64,000 nucleotides of DNA from SHVO01 sp041906145 (GCA_041906145.1 JAYRJU010000001.1:868001-932000), one strand, 5' to 3'. Counted from the first letter of the stretch, positions 54,827-64,000 are shown. Notes: generated by a model from the sequence alone, not told the origin. Translations and numbers: made by a program.

Positions 54827-57370
54827 ATGTCATCGATCGCGCTGCGCTTCGCAATACGAGAGCTGCGCGGCGGCATGCGCGGTTTCAGGATATTCCTGGC
54901 CTGCATCATCATCGGTGTTGCCGCGATCGCGGGCGCGGCGTCGCTCAATCAATCGGTGAAGGCAGGCATCCAGGCCGACGCGCGTCCCTTGCTCGGCGGG
55001 GACTTGCAGATCGACAATGACACGACGGTGGCCACCGACGAACAGATGGCCGCATTGAAGGCCGGCGGCGACGTCACTCACCTGGTTCAGATGCGCTCTA
55101 TGGCGCGCGTCGAGAACGAGGCCGGCGAAGTCGGCAGCCGCGGGCTCATCGAGCTGAAAGCGGTCGACAATCTTTATCCGCTGTACGGTGAACTCATATT
55201 AGCGCCGGTCCTGCCGCTTCAAGAGGCGCTGGCGGAGAAGGACGGCGCCTTCGGCGCGGCCATCGAACCCGCGCTGATGCCGCGCCTGAAAGTGGCCGTC
55301 GGGGACCGCATCAAGATCGGGGAAGCGACATTCGAGGTGCGCGCGACCATCGGCCAGGAACCGGACAGGTCCATCAGCTTCACGACGATCGGGCCGCGCG
55401 TGCTGATCTCGCATGAGGCGCTCGCGGCGACGCAGCTCGTGCAGCCGGGCAGCTTGATCGAGCATGAATATAATATCCGTGTGACGGGCAAGACCGCGGA
55501 GAGCGTGCGCGCCGACCTTGAAGCGCAGTTCCCCAATGCCGGTTGGCGCATCCGCGGCCTCGACCGGGCCGCCGCGGGCCTCGACCGCTTCCTTGATAAT
55601 GTGACCTTGTTCCTGACATTGGTGGGCCTGACGGCGCTGCTGACAGGCGGCATTGGCGTCGCCAACGCCGTGCGTGCGCACCTGTTGGGACGCCTCAACA
55701 CGATCGCCACACTGAAGTGCCTCGGCGCGCCGGCCGATACGATCTTCGCGATTTACCTGATCCAGCTGTCGTTCCTGGCCAGCATTGGCATTCTCATCGG
55801 TTTGGGCATTGGCGCCGCGATCCCTTTCGCCGCCGCGCAGGCGCTGGGCGATACGTTGCCGGTCGCCGCGAAATTCGGTCTTTATCCATCGGCGCTGCTG
55901 CAAGCCGGCGTGTTCGGCATCCTGACCGCGGCGCTGTTCGCTTTGTGGCCGCTGGCGCGCGCGCGCGACATCCCCCCCGTCGCGCTGTTCCGCAACGTGC
56001 TGGCCGATGAAGGCCGCTGGCCGCGTGGGAAATACATGGCCGCCATCGTCGCTGTGGGTTTAGCGTTGGCCGCGTTCACCATCGCCACCGCCGAGCGCAA
56101 AATGTATGCGGCGGCTTTTGTCGGCGGCTCCGCCTTCGCCATGGTGCTGTTCAGCTTCGCCGCGCGCGGCGTGATGCGCTTCGCGGCGCGTATGACCCAG
56201 GGCCGCAACAGCCCGACGGCGGGACGCCCGAGCTTGCGGCTCGCATTCGCCAATCTCTATCGCCCGGGATCGCCGACGATGTCCGTGGTGCTGTCCTTGG
56301 GCCTAGGGCTTTCGGTGCTGGTCGCCATCGCGCTTCTGGAATCCAACCTCAACAAGCAACTCGCCGACGGATTGCCGAGCGACGCGCCGAGCATGTTTTT
56401 CGTCGATATCCAGCCGAACCAGGAAGAAGAGTTCCGCAAGATCGTCTCGGGCATGCCTGGCGTGAACAAGGTGCTGACGGCGGCGATGATCCGCGCCCGC
56501 GTGACGCAAGTGAACGGCATCCCGGCGGAAGAACATATGAAAACCCACGGTGAAAGCTGGCTGCTGCGCGGCGATCGCGGGATCACGTACGCCGAAACGC
56601 TGCCGGAGAATGCCCGCCTCGCCGCCGGAGAGTGGTGGCCTGCCGATTACGAAGGTGAGTTCCTGGCCTCCATCGACGCCAACGGCGCCGAGGCCGGTGA
56701 TCTGAAAATCGGCGATACGATCACCGTTCAAGTGTTGGGGCGCGATGTGACGGCGAAGATCGCGAGCCTGCGCGACATCAGCTGGCAGTCGGGCGCGATG
56801 AACTTCGGCATCATCCTATCGCCGAATGCCTTGCGCGGTGCACCGGCAATGTTTCTGGCCACGGCCAACACCGAGGCGGGCAGCGAAGAGATGATCGAGA
56901 CCGCGGTGCTGAGCGCGCTGCCGAATGTGACGGTCGTGCAGGTGCGCGCCGCACTCGAGACTTTGAAGAACGTGCTGGGCACCTTGAGCATCGCGGTGCG
57001 CCTGACCGCCGGTGTGGCGCTGGTAGCCGGCGCGCTGGTGCTGGCGGGCGCGATCGCGGCCGGCCATTCCCGGCGCATCTATGAGTCGGTGGTGCTGAAG
57101 GTGCTGGGCGCGACCCGTGCCGATGTGCTGAAAGCCTTCGTGTTCGAATATCTGCTGCTGGGTCTGGCCACCGGGCTGATCGCCGCGATCGTCGGCGGTT
57201 TGGCCGCGTTTGGGGTCGTCAGCGAGCTGATGGAGATCAAATGGTCGCTCGATCTCACCGTCATTGTGAGCGTGATCGCGGCCTGTATCGCCGTCACGCT
57301 TTTCGCCGGTTTCACCGGGACGTGGCGCGCCATGGGCACCAAAGCCGCGCCCTTGTTACGTAATGAATAG
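54827..57370 (+). CDS. ybbP: FtsX-like ABC permease, YbbP-like
   Basis: This 847-residue protein has an N-terminal helix (FRIFLACIIIGVAAIAGAAS), a large periplasmic domain, and two clusters of FtsX-type helices (about 255-400 and 720-840) with the repeat architecture of YbbP. It belongs to the MacB-like permeases and would move or extract lipophilic substrates with YbbA. The tesA neighbour suggests a link to lipids or esters in the envelope. Confidence 0.92.
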   Translation: MSSIALRFAIRELRGGMRGFRIFLACIIIGVAAIAGAASLNQSVKAGIQADARPLLGGDLQIDNDTTVATDEQMAALKAGGDVTHLVQMRSMARVENEAGEVGSRGLIELKAVDNLYPLYGELILAPVLPLQEALAEKDGAFGAAIEPALMPRLKVAVGDRIKIGEATFEVRATIGQEPDRSISFTTIGPRVLISHEALAATQLVQPGSLIEHEYNIRVTGKTAESVRADLEAQFPNAGWRIRGLDRAAAGLDRFLDNVTLFLTLVGLTALLTGGIGVANAVRAHLLGRLNTIATLKCLGAPADTIFAIYLIQLSFLASIGILIGLGIGAAIPFAAAQALGDTLPVAAKFGLYPSALLQAGVFGILTAALFALWPLARARDIPPVALFRNVLADEGRWPRGKYMAAIVAVGLALAAFTIATAERKMYAAAFVGGSAFAMVLFSFAARGVMRFAARMTQGRNSPTAGRPSLRLAFANLYRPGSPTMSVVLSLGLGLSVLVAIALLESNLNKQLADGLPSDAPSMFFVDIQPNQEEEFRKIVSGMPGVNKVLTAAMIRARVTQVNGIPAEEHMKTHGESWLLRGDRGITYAETLPENARLAAGEWWPADYEGEFLASIDANGAEAGDLKIGDTITVQVLGRDVTAKIASLRDISWQSGAMNFGIILSPNALRGAPAMFLATANTEAGSEEMIETAVLSALPNVTVVQVRAALETLKNVLGTLSIAVRLTAGVALVAGALVLAGAIAAGHSRRIYESVVLKVLGATRADVLKAFVFEYLLLGLATGLIAAIVGGLAAFGVVSELMEIKWSLDLTVIVSVIAACIAVTLFAGFTGTWRAMGTKAAPLLRNE

Positions 57371-57523
57371 TAACGCACTGTAACAAAAGAGCTTTTTCGG
57401 CCCGTTAAAGCATTAAAGTTTCGTCGTGGTTTCCCGATTTCGGTTGCAGGGGGGCCTATCTCCCCCAATATAGAGCGAGCTCCCGGCCGTTGTGGGGGCA
57501 AGGTTTATTCGTGAGGACGAAAA

Positions 57524-58273
57524 ATGGCTACTGAAGCTGATCGCAGGATTTATGGCGCCGGCGTCGGGACGGCGGAAGCCGCCCAGATCGACGTCGGCCT
57601 GCGCCAGTACATGCTGCGGGTCTACAACTACATGGCCTCCGGCCTTTTCCTGTCGGGCATCGTCGCGCTGTTGGTGAACAACAGCAGCCTGTCGGAGCTG
57701 TTCTTCCGCACCACCGAAACCGGCCGTCCGGGTTACACCGGTCTCGGCCTGCTCGCCGTGTTCGGCCCGATCGGCATCCTGCTCGCAATGCAATTCGGCG
57801 CGCAACGCATGAAGGCCTCGACTCTCCAGATCCTGTACTGGGCGTTCGTGGGCACGATGGGCGTCGGCTTGTCGTCGGTGCTGATGATCTATACGGGCGT
57901 CTCCGTGATGCGCGTGTTCTTCATCACCGCCATCGCCTTCGCCAGCCTGTCGCTGTACGGCTACACCACCCAGCGTAACCTGTCGGCCTTCGGCACGTTC
58001 CTGATGATGGGACTCGTCGGCCTTCTGATCGCGAGCGTCGTGAACATTTTCATGCAGAGCTCGGCGATGCACTTCATCATCTCCGCGGTCGGCGTGCTGA
58101 TCTTCGCGGGTCTGACGGCGTTCAACACCCAGCAGATCAAGAACACCTACTTCCATGTCGGCGGCACCGGCTTTGCCGAACACGCCGCGATCATGGGCGC
58201 GGTGACGCTGTACCTGGACTTCATCAACCTGTTCCAGTTCCTGCTGCAGTTCTTGGGTCAGCGCAGAGACTAA
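57524..58273 (+). CDS. Bax-inhibitor-1/YccA family membrane protein
   Basis: This 249-residue protein has seven predicted transmembrane helices and the family's C-terminal region (AALTAFNTQQIK, VTLYLDFINLFQFLLQFLG). YccA in E. coli interacts with the protease FtsH. The N-terminal 30 residues are polar. GGACGAAAA precedes the ATG. A bidirectional terminator follows. Confidence 0.9.
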   Translation: MATEADRRIYGAGVGTAEAAQIDVGLRQYMLRVYNYMASGLFLSGIVALLVNNSSLSELFFRTTETGRPGYTGLGLLAVFGPIGILLAMQFGAQRMKASTLQILYWAFVGTMGVGLSSVLMIYTGVSVMRVFFITAIAFASLSLYGYTTQRNLSAFGTFLMMGLVGLLIASVVNIFMQSSAMHFIISAVGVLIFAGLTAFNTQQIKNTYFHVGGTGFAEHAAIMGAVTLYLDFINLFQFLLQFLGQRRD

Positions 58274-58294
58274 GAGCGGATTGCTGTAAAAACG

Positions 58295-58326
58295 AAAGCC
58301 CGGGTGGAAACACCCGGGCTTTTTTT
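58295..58326. terminator. Bidirectional terminator between the BI-1 gene and ppa
   Basis: AAAGCCCGGGTG and CACCCGGGCTTT form a perfect 12-base stem with a GAAA loop, followed by Ts on the plus strand and a T-rich TTTCGTTTTT on the minus strand. It serves both converging genes. Confidence 0.9.
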
Positions 58327-58353
58327 ATTAAGCGCCGCCGTTCGGCCCCGCGC

Positions 58354-58905
58354 TTATTTCTTGGTGTCCTGTTTCTTTTTTTCTTCGGCCAGCGCCAAGC
58401 CTTCGCGGATGAGCTTGCGCGCGGCGTCCGGGCCGACCCATTCCACGATGGTGACCCACTTACCTTTTTCCAGATCCTTATAGTGCTGGAAGAAGTGCGC
58501 GATCTGTTCGGTGAGGATCGGCGGCAGGTCAGCGTAGGTTTCAACGCCCGTGTAGAACGGATGCAAACGATCGACAGGCACCGCGATGAGCTTCTCGTCC
58601 GGGCCCGCTTCATCCTTCATCAGCAACGCGCCAATTGGACGGCAGCGGATAACCGCGCCGGGGACAACGGGCGTGTGGCTGACGACGAGCACGTCGCACG
58701 GATCGCCATCGCCGGAAAGAGTGTGCGGAATGAACCCGTAGTTGGCCGGATACTGCATGGCCGTGTGCAGGAAGCGATCGACGAAGAGCGCGCCCGAGTC
58801 CTTATCGAGTTCGTACTTCACCGGGTAGCCGCCCTGCGGGATTTCGATGAGCACGTGGATGTCGTCGGGAGGATTCGGCCCTGCCGATATCTTTGAAATG
58901 TCCAT
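58354..58905 (-). CDS. ppa: Inorganic pyrophosphatase
   Basis: This 183-residue enzyme has the family I signature: DIHVLIEIPQGGYPVKYELDKD, YPANYGFIPHTLSGDGDPCDVLV with the metal-binding aspartates. It hydrolyses pyrophosphate to drive biosynthesis. Length and motifs agree with a cytoplasmic hexameric enzyme. The upstream 58906-59057 holds the tRNA hairpin and no gene. Confidence 0.96.
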   Translation of the reverse strand: MDISKISAGPNPPDDIHVLIEIPQGGYPVKYELDKDSGALFVDRFLHTAMQYPANYGFIPHTLSGDGDPCDVLVVSHTPVVPGAVIRCRPIGALLMKDEAGPDEKLIAVPVDRLHPFYTGVETYADLPPILTEQIAHFFQHYKDLEKGKWVTIVEWVGPDAARKLIREGLALAEEKKKQDTKK

Positions 58906-59036
58906 GGTACCTGTTCTTGAAAACGCACTACGGCCACGAAGCCGTTCGCTGAGAGCTCGGGAGAATGTCTCGGAGGGAGTTTCGCTTCTTGAGGTCCACC
59001 AAAATTAGCCGGGCCTTCCCCTCTCCTCCTCCGGGG

Positions 59037-59059
59037 CATTTTCCGCGGAGCGGAAAATG
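59037..59059 (-). terminator. Hairpin just past tRNA-Thr, possible terminator
   Basis: CATTTTCCGC and GCGGAAAATG form a perfect 10-base stem with a 3-base loop, overlapping the encoded CCA. There is no long T tract after it. Confidence 0.45.
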
Positions 59060-59132
59060 GTGCCGACGCGCGGAATTGAACCGCGGGCCTACTGATTACG
59101 AATCAGTTGCTCTACCCCTGAGCTACGTCGGC
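59058..59132 (-). tRNA. tRNA-Thr (anticodon CGU)
   Basis: On the minus strand the 75 bases fold into a complete cloverleaf: acceptor GCCGACG/CGTCGGC, D arm GCTC/GAGC, anticodon arm ACTGA-TTCGTAA-TCAGT, and T arm CGCGG/CCGCG with TTCAATT. The anticodon is CGT, reading the Thr codon ACG. The 3' CCA is encoded. Confidence 0.97.
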
Positions 59133-59282
59133 ACGGGACCAGGTGAAGCCACCCGGTCAGGGCGGCGGGACAATATGTGTTTCGCCCCCCGGACGCAAGC
59201 ATTCCCACCACGGGTGAAGGCTTTGAAAAGTAAGGTTAAAGGAGTATCAACGGTCGCGTACCGAGAAAACTCAGGGGTTCCG

Positions 59283-60518
59283 ATGGCCGAGTCCGGCTGG
59301 GAGCACGTTGACGTTGCGATCGTTGGGGCCGGCCTGGTGGGCGGAACGCTCGCTGTTGCGCTGGCCGCGCACGGGGTGAAAACCGCCCTGATCGACCGGC
59401 TCGACCCCGGCACCATGACTGAGGGCCGATTCGACGGCCGCGCCTCGGCCGTGGCGGCGAGCGGCCAGCGGTTGCTGTCCGCGATTGGGATTTGGCCGCA
59501 TCTGGCGGGACGCAGCGAGCCGATCCGCGAGATCCGCGTTTCGGACGACAACGCGCCCTTGTTCCTCCACTACGCTTATTCCGACATCGGCGACGAGTTC
59601 CTGGGCAACATGGCCGAGAACCGTCACCTGCGCGAAGCCGCCTTTGCGCGTATGAAGGAGCTTCACGGCACGCTGCGCCTGATCGCGCCCGCGAGCGTCT
59701 CGCATATGAGCGAGACAAGCGACGCGGCGACATTGCATCTGGCGGACGGCCGCGCGATCAAGACGTCCTTGGTGGTTACGGCGGAGGGGCGTGAGTCCAA
59801 ACTGCGCGACGCCGCCAAAATCCCGGTGACGAGCTGGCGCTATCCGCAGGTCGCCATCGTCGCGACCATCGGCTTCGAAAAACCCCACAACGGCATCGCG
59901 CATGAATGCTTTCTGCCGGCGGGGCCGTTCGCGATCCTGCCGTTGCCCGATGATGCGGGCGTGCATCGGGCCTCTCTGGTGTGGACCGAGCGAGCGGACG
60001 CGGCACAAGCATACCTTGCGCTGAACGACGCGCAGTTCCTGTCCGAGATCGATGAACGGGTCGGGGGATTCCTCGGCCGCCTGTCGCTGATCGGACCCCG
60101 CTTCAGCCATCCTCTCGGTTTGCAATTCGCGCAGACCTACACCAAGGGCCGCCTTGTCCTCGCCGGCGATGCCGCGCACGGCATTCATCCCATCGCCGGT
60201 CAGGGCCTCAATCTCGGCTACCGCGACGTAGCGGCGTTGACGGAAGTGATCGTGGATGCGCGCAAACTGGGACTCGATATCGCGAACCCGGATGCCCTGG
60301 GGCGGTACGAGCGCTGGCGCCGCGCGGACAACCTGATGATGGCGGGCGTGACCGACGTTCTGAACCGCCTGTTTTCGAACGACGTCGCGCCGATCAAAGC
60401 GGCGCGCGATGCCGGTCTGGCGCTGGTCAACCGCATCCCGCCCTTGAAACGCGCTTTCATGCGTCACGCCATGGGCACCACAGGCGATTTGCCGCGCTTG
60501 ATGCGCGCCTCTTTGTAA
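59283..60518 (+). CDS. UbiH/COQ6-family FAD monooxygenase
   Basis: This 411-residue protein starts at ATG 59283. It has VDVAIVGAGLVGGTLAVALAAHG (GxGxxG FAD motif), DGRASAVAASGQRLL, and GRLVLAGDAAHGIHPIAGQGLNLGYRDV (the DG/GD motif) near residue 290. Such enzymes hydroxylate the ring of ubiquinone precursors or related aromatics. The exact position (UbiH, UbiF or UbiL) cannot be told from sequence. Confidence 0.92.
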   Translation: MAESGWEHVDVAIVGAGLVGGTLAVALAAHGVKTALIDRLDPGTMTEGRFDGRASAVAASGQRLLSAIGIWPHLAGRSEPIREIRVSDDNAPLFLHYAYSDIGDEFLGNMAENRHLREAAFARMKELHGTLRLIAPASVSHMSETSDAATLHLADGRAIKTSLVVTAEGRESKLRDAAKIPVTSWRYPQVAIVATIGFEKPHNGIAHECFLPAGPFAILPLPDDAGVHRASLVWTERADAAQAYLALNDAQFLSEIDERVGGFLGRLSLIGPRFSHPLGLQFAQTYTKGRLVLAGDAAHGIHPIAGQGLNLGYRDVAALTEVIVDARKLGLDIANPDALGRYERWRRADNLMMAGVTDVLNRLFSNDVAPIKAARDAGLALVNRIPPLKRAFMRHAMGTTGDLPRLMRASL

Positions 60519-60628
60519 CCGCCCCTAATACGGGAATCCCTACTGGTTCTTTCACGCCCGCATGGGCGAACCTATTCCCCTGCTTGGCGCGTTATGGCCC
60601 GCACACCCTCTCATCACATGCGAGCCGC

Positions 60629-61387
60629 ATGGACGTTCAGCCGCCTCCGCTTACGCCCGACGTGGCGCTATTCCTCGACTTCGACGGCACGCTCGTCGAG
60701 ATCGCGCCGTCGCCCAATGCCGTGAGGGTGCCGCCCGGACTGGAAGCGCTTCTGGCGCAGGTCGCCTGGCATTTGAACGGCGCGGTGGCGGTGATCACCG
60801 GGCGGCCCATCGAGGCGATCGACAAACATCTGAAGGGCAGCGTGCGCGCGGTGGCCGGAATTCACGGCGCGGAGCGGCGCACGGCCCTCGGACACATCAT
60901 TCAAGCCGAGATTCCTTCGTCCGTGCTCGATCCGGCGCGCGAGAAATTGTCGGTGTTTTGCCGGGGTCATCGGGGCGTGCGCGCCGAAGATAAGGGCATC
61001 AGCATCGCCCTGCATTACCGCAACGCCCCGGCTTTGGGACCCAAGTGCCGCGCCATCATCGACGACTGCGCGGCCGCCTCGCACGGTCAGCTTGAGCGCT
61101 TGGACGGCAACATGGTGGTGGAATTGAAGCCGGCCTCCGTGCGCAAGGCCGTGGCCATGTCCGCCTATATGAACGAGCCGCCGTTCGCCGGACGCCGGCC
61201 CGTGTTTGTCGGCGACGATCTTACCGACGAGTCGGCTTTCATGGCCGTCTCACAGACCAATGGCTACGGCGTTATCGTCGGCGCCCGCACACCCACCGCC
61301 GCCAGCAGCCGCCTCGATTCGGTGGCCGCTCTTCACGCCTGGCTCAAGACCTTGAACGAACAGAACGATGGCCGCCGCGCAAGCTAA
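60629..61387 (+). CDS. otsB: Trehalose-6-phosphate phosphatase
   Basis: This 252-residue HAD-family enzyme has LFLDFDGTLVEIAPSP (nucleophile Asp), GRPIEAID, and VFVGDDLTDESAFMAV (metal Asp pair). It completes trehalose synthesis. I start at ATG 60629; 60584 is possible. Its end overlaps the start of the GH15 gene. Confidence 0.93.
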   Translation: MDVQPPPLTPDVALFLDFDGTLVEIAPSPNAVRVPPGLEALLAQVAWHLNGAVAVITGRPIEAIDKHLKGSVRAVAGIHGAERRTALGHIIQAEIPSSVLDPAREKLSVFCRGHRGVRAEDKGISIALHYRNAPALGPKCRAIIDDCAAASHGQLERLDGNMVVELKPASVRKAVAMSAYMNEPPFAGRRPVFVGDDLTDESAFMAVSQTNGYGVIVGARTPTAASSRLDSVAALHAWLKTLNEQNDGRRAS

Positions 61388-63200
61388 CCCTTCTCATCCC
61401 CTGCCCCTGTCCGATCTGAACCTGGGCGTTATTGGCAATTGCTCGTTCAACGCACTGGTCGACCAGCGCGCGTGCGTGGTGTGGAGCTGTATGCCGCGCC
61501 CCGACGGCGACCCCGTGTTCAACGCGCTACTGGGCGGCATCAGCCCGCAGGACGAAGGCGCGCGCGGCGTTTATGCCGTGGATCTCGAGAACTTCACGTC
61601 CTCGCAACAGCAGTACTTCACCAATACCCCTGTGCTCGTGACGCGCCTGCATGACGCGGCCGGCCAGGCGGTGGATGTCATCGACTTCGCGCCGCGTTTC
61701 AATCGCTTCGGGCGGCGTCACCGGCCGGTGGCGATCATCCGCATCATCCGGCCCGTCACCGGGCGGCCGCGCATCCGCATCCGTCTGCGGCCGACCTATA
61801 ATTATGGCGCGGTTAAACCGACGATCACGCGCGGCTCCAATCATGTGCGTTTTGTGGGCGACCGGTTGACCTTGCGCCTCACCACCGACGCGCCGGTCAC
61901 ATACATCATGAATGAGACATGGTTCCGCCTGGAGCGGCCCCTGTATCTGTTCTTGGGACCCGACGAGACCGTCGCTGGATCCGTGGCGGCGACGTGCGAA
62001 GAATTCCTCACCGCCACCGATGGCTATTGGCGCGACTGGGTACGCACATTAGCCGTTCCGGTCGAATGGCAGGACGCGGTGATCCGCGCCGCCATCACCT
62101 TGAAGATGTGCTGGCACGAAGAGACCGGCGGCATCCTCGCGGCTATGACCACATCGATCCCCGAAGCGGCCGGCACGGGCCGCTGCTGGGACTACCGCTA
62201 TTGCTGGCTGCGCGACGCTTATTATGTGGTGCGCGCGCTGAACCGGCTTGGCGCCGTCGACATCATGGAGAGCTATCTCACTTACTTGCGCAATCTGCCG
62301 GAGCTGACGGAAGACCGGCACATGCAGCCGGTATACGGTCTGGGCCTTGAACAAGAGCTGACGGAAAGCGAGATCACGTCGTTGCCGGGTTATCGCGGCA
62401 TGGGCCCTGTGCGCGTGGGCAACCAGGCCTTCGAACACAAGCAGCATGATGTGTATGGGCAGGTCATCTTGTCCTCGACGCAGGCTTTCTTCGACCGGCG
62501 CCTATTGCGGCCGCTGACGCTGCAGGATTTCCGGGCGCTCGAGATCATCGGGGACCGCGCCTATCGGTTAGCGGAGGTCCCTGATGCGGGCCTCTGGGAG
62601 TTGCGCACCATCGCCAATGTCCACACCTATTCCAGCCTGATGTGCTGGGCGGGTTGTCACCGCCTTTCGCGTATCGCCGCGCACCTCAGCCTCGCGGACC
62701 GCGCTTTGTTCTGGAACGAGCGGGCGCGCGAACTGAAGGAAAAGATCCTGAGCAAGGCGTGGAGCGGCGAGACGGGCGCTTTTGCCGCGAGCTTCGGCGG
62801 ACAGGAACTCGACGCCAGCTTGATGCAGATGGCCGAGGTGGGCCTCATCAGCGCCGAAGACGCCCGCTTCAAGGCGACGCTGGACGGCGTCGGCGAGAAA
62901 TTGCGGCGCGGCAACCATGTCTTCCGCTACGTCGGCCGTGACGACTTCGGCGTGCCCACCACCGCCTTCAACATCTGCACGTTCTGGTACATCGATGCGC
63001 TGAAGCGCAGCGGACGCGACGACGACGCCCGCGAGGTGTTTGTCAGCATGCTCAATCATCGTAATCACGTGGGACTTCTGTCGGAAGACATCGACCCCGC
63101 GACAGGAGAGCTATGGGGAAACTATCCGCAGACCTATTCCCTGGTGGGGATCATCAACGGCGCCATGCGTCTGTCGAAGTCGTGGCGGGACATCGTATGA
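61368..63200 (+). CDS. GH15-family glycoside hydrolase (glucoamylase/trehalase-like)
   Basis: This 610-residue protein has the GH15 (alpha/alpha)6 barrel: GRCWDYRYCWLRDAYYVVRAL (with catalytic-region Asp), and LSEDIDPATGELWGNYPQTYSLVGIINGAMRL near the C-terminus containing the second catalytic Glu. There is no signal peptide, so it acts inside the cell. Its place between otsB and otsA suggests that it processes trehalose or an alpha-glucan. It overlaps otsB by 20 bases and otsA by 4. Confidence 0.92.
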   Translation: MAAAQANPSHPLPLSDLNLGVIGNCSFNALVDQRACVVWSCMPRPDGDPVFNALLGGISPQDEGARGVYAVDLENFTSSQQQYFTNTPVLVTRLHDAAGQAVDVIDFAPRFNRFGRRHRPVAIIRIIRPVTGRPRIRIRLRPTYNYGAVKPTITRGSNHVRFVGDRLTLRLTTDAPVTYIMNETWFRLERPLYLFLGPDETVAGSVAATCEEFLTATDGYWRDWVRTLAVPVEWQDAVIRAAITLKMCWHEETGGILAAMTTSIPEAAGTGRCWDYRYCWLRDAYYVVRALNRLGAVDIMESYLTYLRNLPELTEDRHMQPVYGLGLEQELTESEITSLPGYRGMGPVRVGNQAFEHKQHDVYGQVILSSTQAFFDRRLLRPLTLQDFRALEIIGDRAYRLAEVPDAGLWELRTIANVHTYSSLMCWAGCHRLSRIAAHLSLADRALFWNERARELKEKILSKAWSGETGAFAASFGGQELDASLMQMAEVGLISAEDARFKATLDGVGEKLRRGNHVFRYVGRDDFGVPTTAFNICTFWYIDALKRSGRDDDAREVFVSMLNHRNHVGLLSEDIDPATGELWGNYPQTYSLVGIINGAMRLSKSWRDIV

Positions 63201-64000
63201 AGCGGCTTGTGATCATCTCGAACCGCGTGCCCCCGGTGAAGGGCCGCGGCCGCGCGGCGGCGGGCGGACTGGCGGCGGGCTTGTCCAGCGCGCTGAAAGC
63301 GTTCGGCGGCCTTTGGTTCGGCTGGAGCGGCGAAGTGAAGGACACGCAAGAGACCAAGGTCACTACGCACCGGCAGGACAACTACACCCTCGCGACCTTG
63401 CATCTCAGCAAGGAGAACCACGAGGAGTACTACAACGGCTTCGCCAACCGCGCGCTATGGCCGCTGTGTCATTACCGGCCCAACCTCGTGGCCTATGACC
63501 GCAGTTTCGGCGTCGGATATTACCGGGTGAATGTGCTCTTCGCCGAGGCGGTGATGCCGCTGCTGGAACCCGAGGACACCATTTGGGTGCAGGACTATCA
63601 CCTGATCCCGCTCGGCGCCGAGCTGCAGCGCCTGGGCGCGAAACAGAAGATGGGATTCTTCCTGCACATCCCGTGGCCGGCGTCGGAATTGGTAGTCACG
63701 CTGCCGGAGCATCGCGCGCTGGTCCGCTCGCTGTTCGCCTACGACGTGGTTGGATTCCAGACGGACCGCGACGTGCAGTCATTCCTCGATTACGTGATCC
63801 GGGAAGCCGACGGCGCGCTGGAGCCCGACGGACGCGTGACCTGTTTCGGGCGCACGATCCATGTGAAAGCCTTCCCCATCGGCATCGACGCGAAAAGCAT
63901 CGCCGAGATGGCGACACAGCCGGAAGCCACCGAACATGCGGTGCGGCTCGTCGATAGTCTCGCCGGACGCCAACTGATCATCGGCGTCGACCGCCTCGAT
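63197..64000 (+). CDS. otsA: Trehalose-6-phosphate synthase (3' part outside window)
   Basis: The first 268 residues of a GT20 synthase are visible. MKRLVIISNRVPP and GGLAAGL open the chain, WFGWSGE, VQDYHLIPLG, GFFLHIPWPASE and VVGFQTDRD follow. It makes trehalose-6-phosphate from UDP-glucose and glucose-6-phosphate. Its start overlaps the GH15 stop (ATGA), and the gene continues past the window. Confidence 0.95.
   Translation, partial: MKRLVIISNRVPPVKGRGRAAAGGLAAGLSSALKAFGGLWFGWSGEVKDTQETKVTTHRQDNYTLATLHLSKENHEEYYNGFANRALWPLCHYRPNLVAYDRSFGVGYYRVNVLFAEAVMPLLEPEDTIWVQDYHLIPLGAELQRLGAKQKMGFFLHIPWPASELVVTLPEHRALVRSLFAYDVVGFQTDRDVQSFLDYVIREADGALEPDGRVTCFGRTIHVKAFPIGIDAKSIAEMATQPEATEHAVRLVDSLAGRQLIIGVDRLD

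Noticed and set aside
58965..59282. N-terminal extension of the UbiH-family frame
   Set aside because: The extension would cross the tRNA-Thr gene, and the FAD motif starts right after ATG 59283.

Overview
This window is a stretch of a high-GC alphaproteobacterial chromosome. The group is suggested by an Irr-type Fur-family regulator with a matching iron-control-element box, a two-domain cold-shock protein, an IalB-family exported protein, a PAS protein of the type found mainly in Alphaproteobacteria, CoxG/CoxS/CoxM-type genes and a DinB with an N-terminal zinc ribbon. The DUF1587/DUF1595/DUF1592 lipoprotein next to an unknown exported protein would fit a Micropepsis/Rhizomicrobium-like or Caulobacterales-like lineage, but I cannot place it further. 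There is no prophage, intact insertion sequence, CRISPR array or defence island. Most of the window is chromosomal housekeeping and metabolism.

Layout. 1-4.2 kb (minus): a truncated DUF1587-family lipoprotein gene, an unknown exported protein, an exported SAM methyltransferase and an APC permease. 4.4-9.5 kb: YaiI-family protein, RhlE-type helicase behind a clear promoter and long leader, a thiolase, and a membrane protein with a degenerate nucleotide-cyclase domain. 9.5-12.7 kb: TPP riboswitch-thiC, mtgA and a stand-alone receiver. 12.8-17.2 kb (minus): a coxG-coxS-coxM/isomerase/aspartate dehydrogenase operon without a large subunit, preceded by dinB. 17.3-22.9 kb: MsbA-like exporter, a repeat-bearing intergenic region, arfB, a secreted metalloprotease with PPC-like repeats, and sufE. 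23-26.2 kb: small membrane protein, PAS-GGDEF-EAL phosphodiesterase, PAS protein and exported VOC protein. 26.3-33.2 kb (minus): fasciclin protein, FAH-family hydrolase, a four-gene peptide importer and gamma-glutamyltransferase, with no binding-protein gene. 33.3-38.5 kb: a MarR regulator with near-identical palindromes at both ends, a large cNMP-binding/TPR-like protein, glpK and a double cold-shock protein. 38.5-42.1 kb: an unusual 500-base non-coding stretch, irr, then an Irr-boxed rubrerythrin/Fe-S oxidoreductase/DUF3501 operon. 42.1-49 kb: SH3 protein, hydroxyacid dehydrogenase, pabB-pabC, ialB-like, TrmH-type methyltransferase, and scoA-scoB with a striking 104-base tandem duplication of the scoB translation-start region. 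49-53 kb: EamA transporter, phhB, zincin-like peptidase, sirtuin, LMW-PTP/fructosamine-kinase pair and thpR. 53.3-59.1 kb: tesA/ybbA/ybbP-type cluster, BI-1 protein, ppa and tRNA-Thr(CGU). 59.3-64 kb: UbiH-family hydroxylase and an otsB/GH15/otsA trehalose cluster running off the end.

Themes. Several loci show readable control: the TPP riboswitch, the MarR operators, the Irr box linking iron/heme status to the rubrerythrin operon, and a strong promoter with a roughly 220-base leader ahead of the helicase. The observations I would follow first are the scoB start-region duplication, the Irr-linked rubrerythrin/HdrD-like/DUF3501 module, the MarR operator pair next to the cNMP-binding/TPR-like protein, and the membrane-anchored degenerate cyclase. 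I do not see a clearly new multigene system. The best candidates for undescribed biology are these single-locus oddities.
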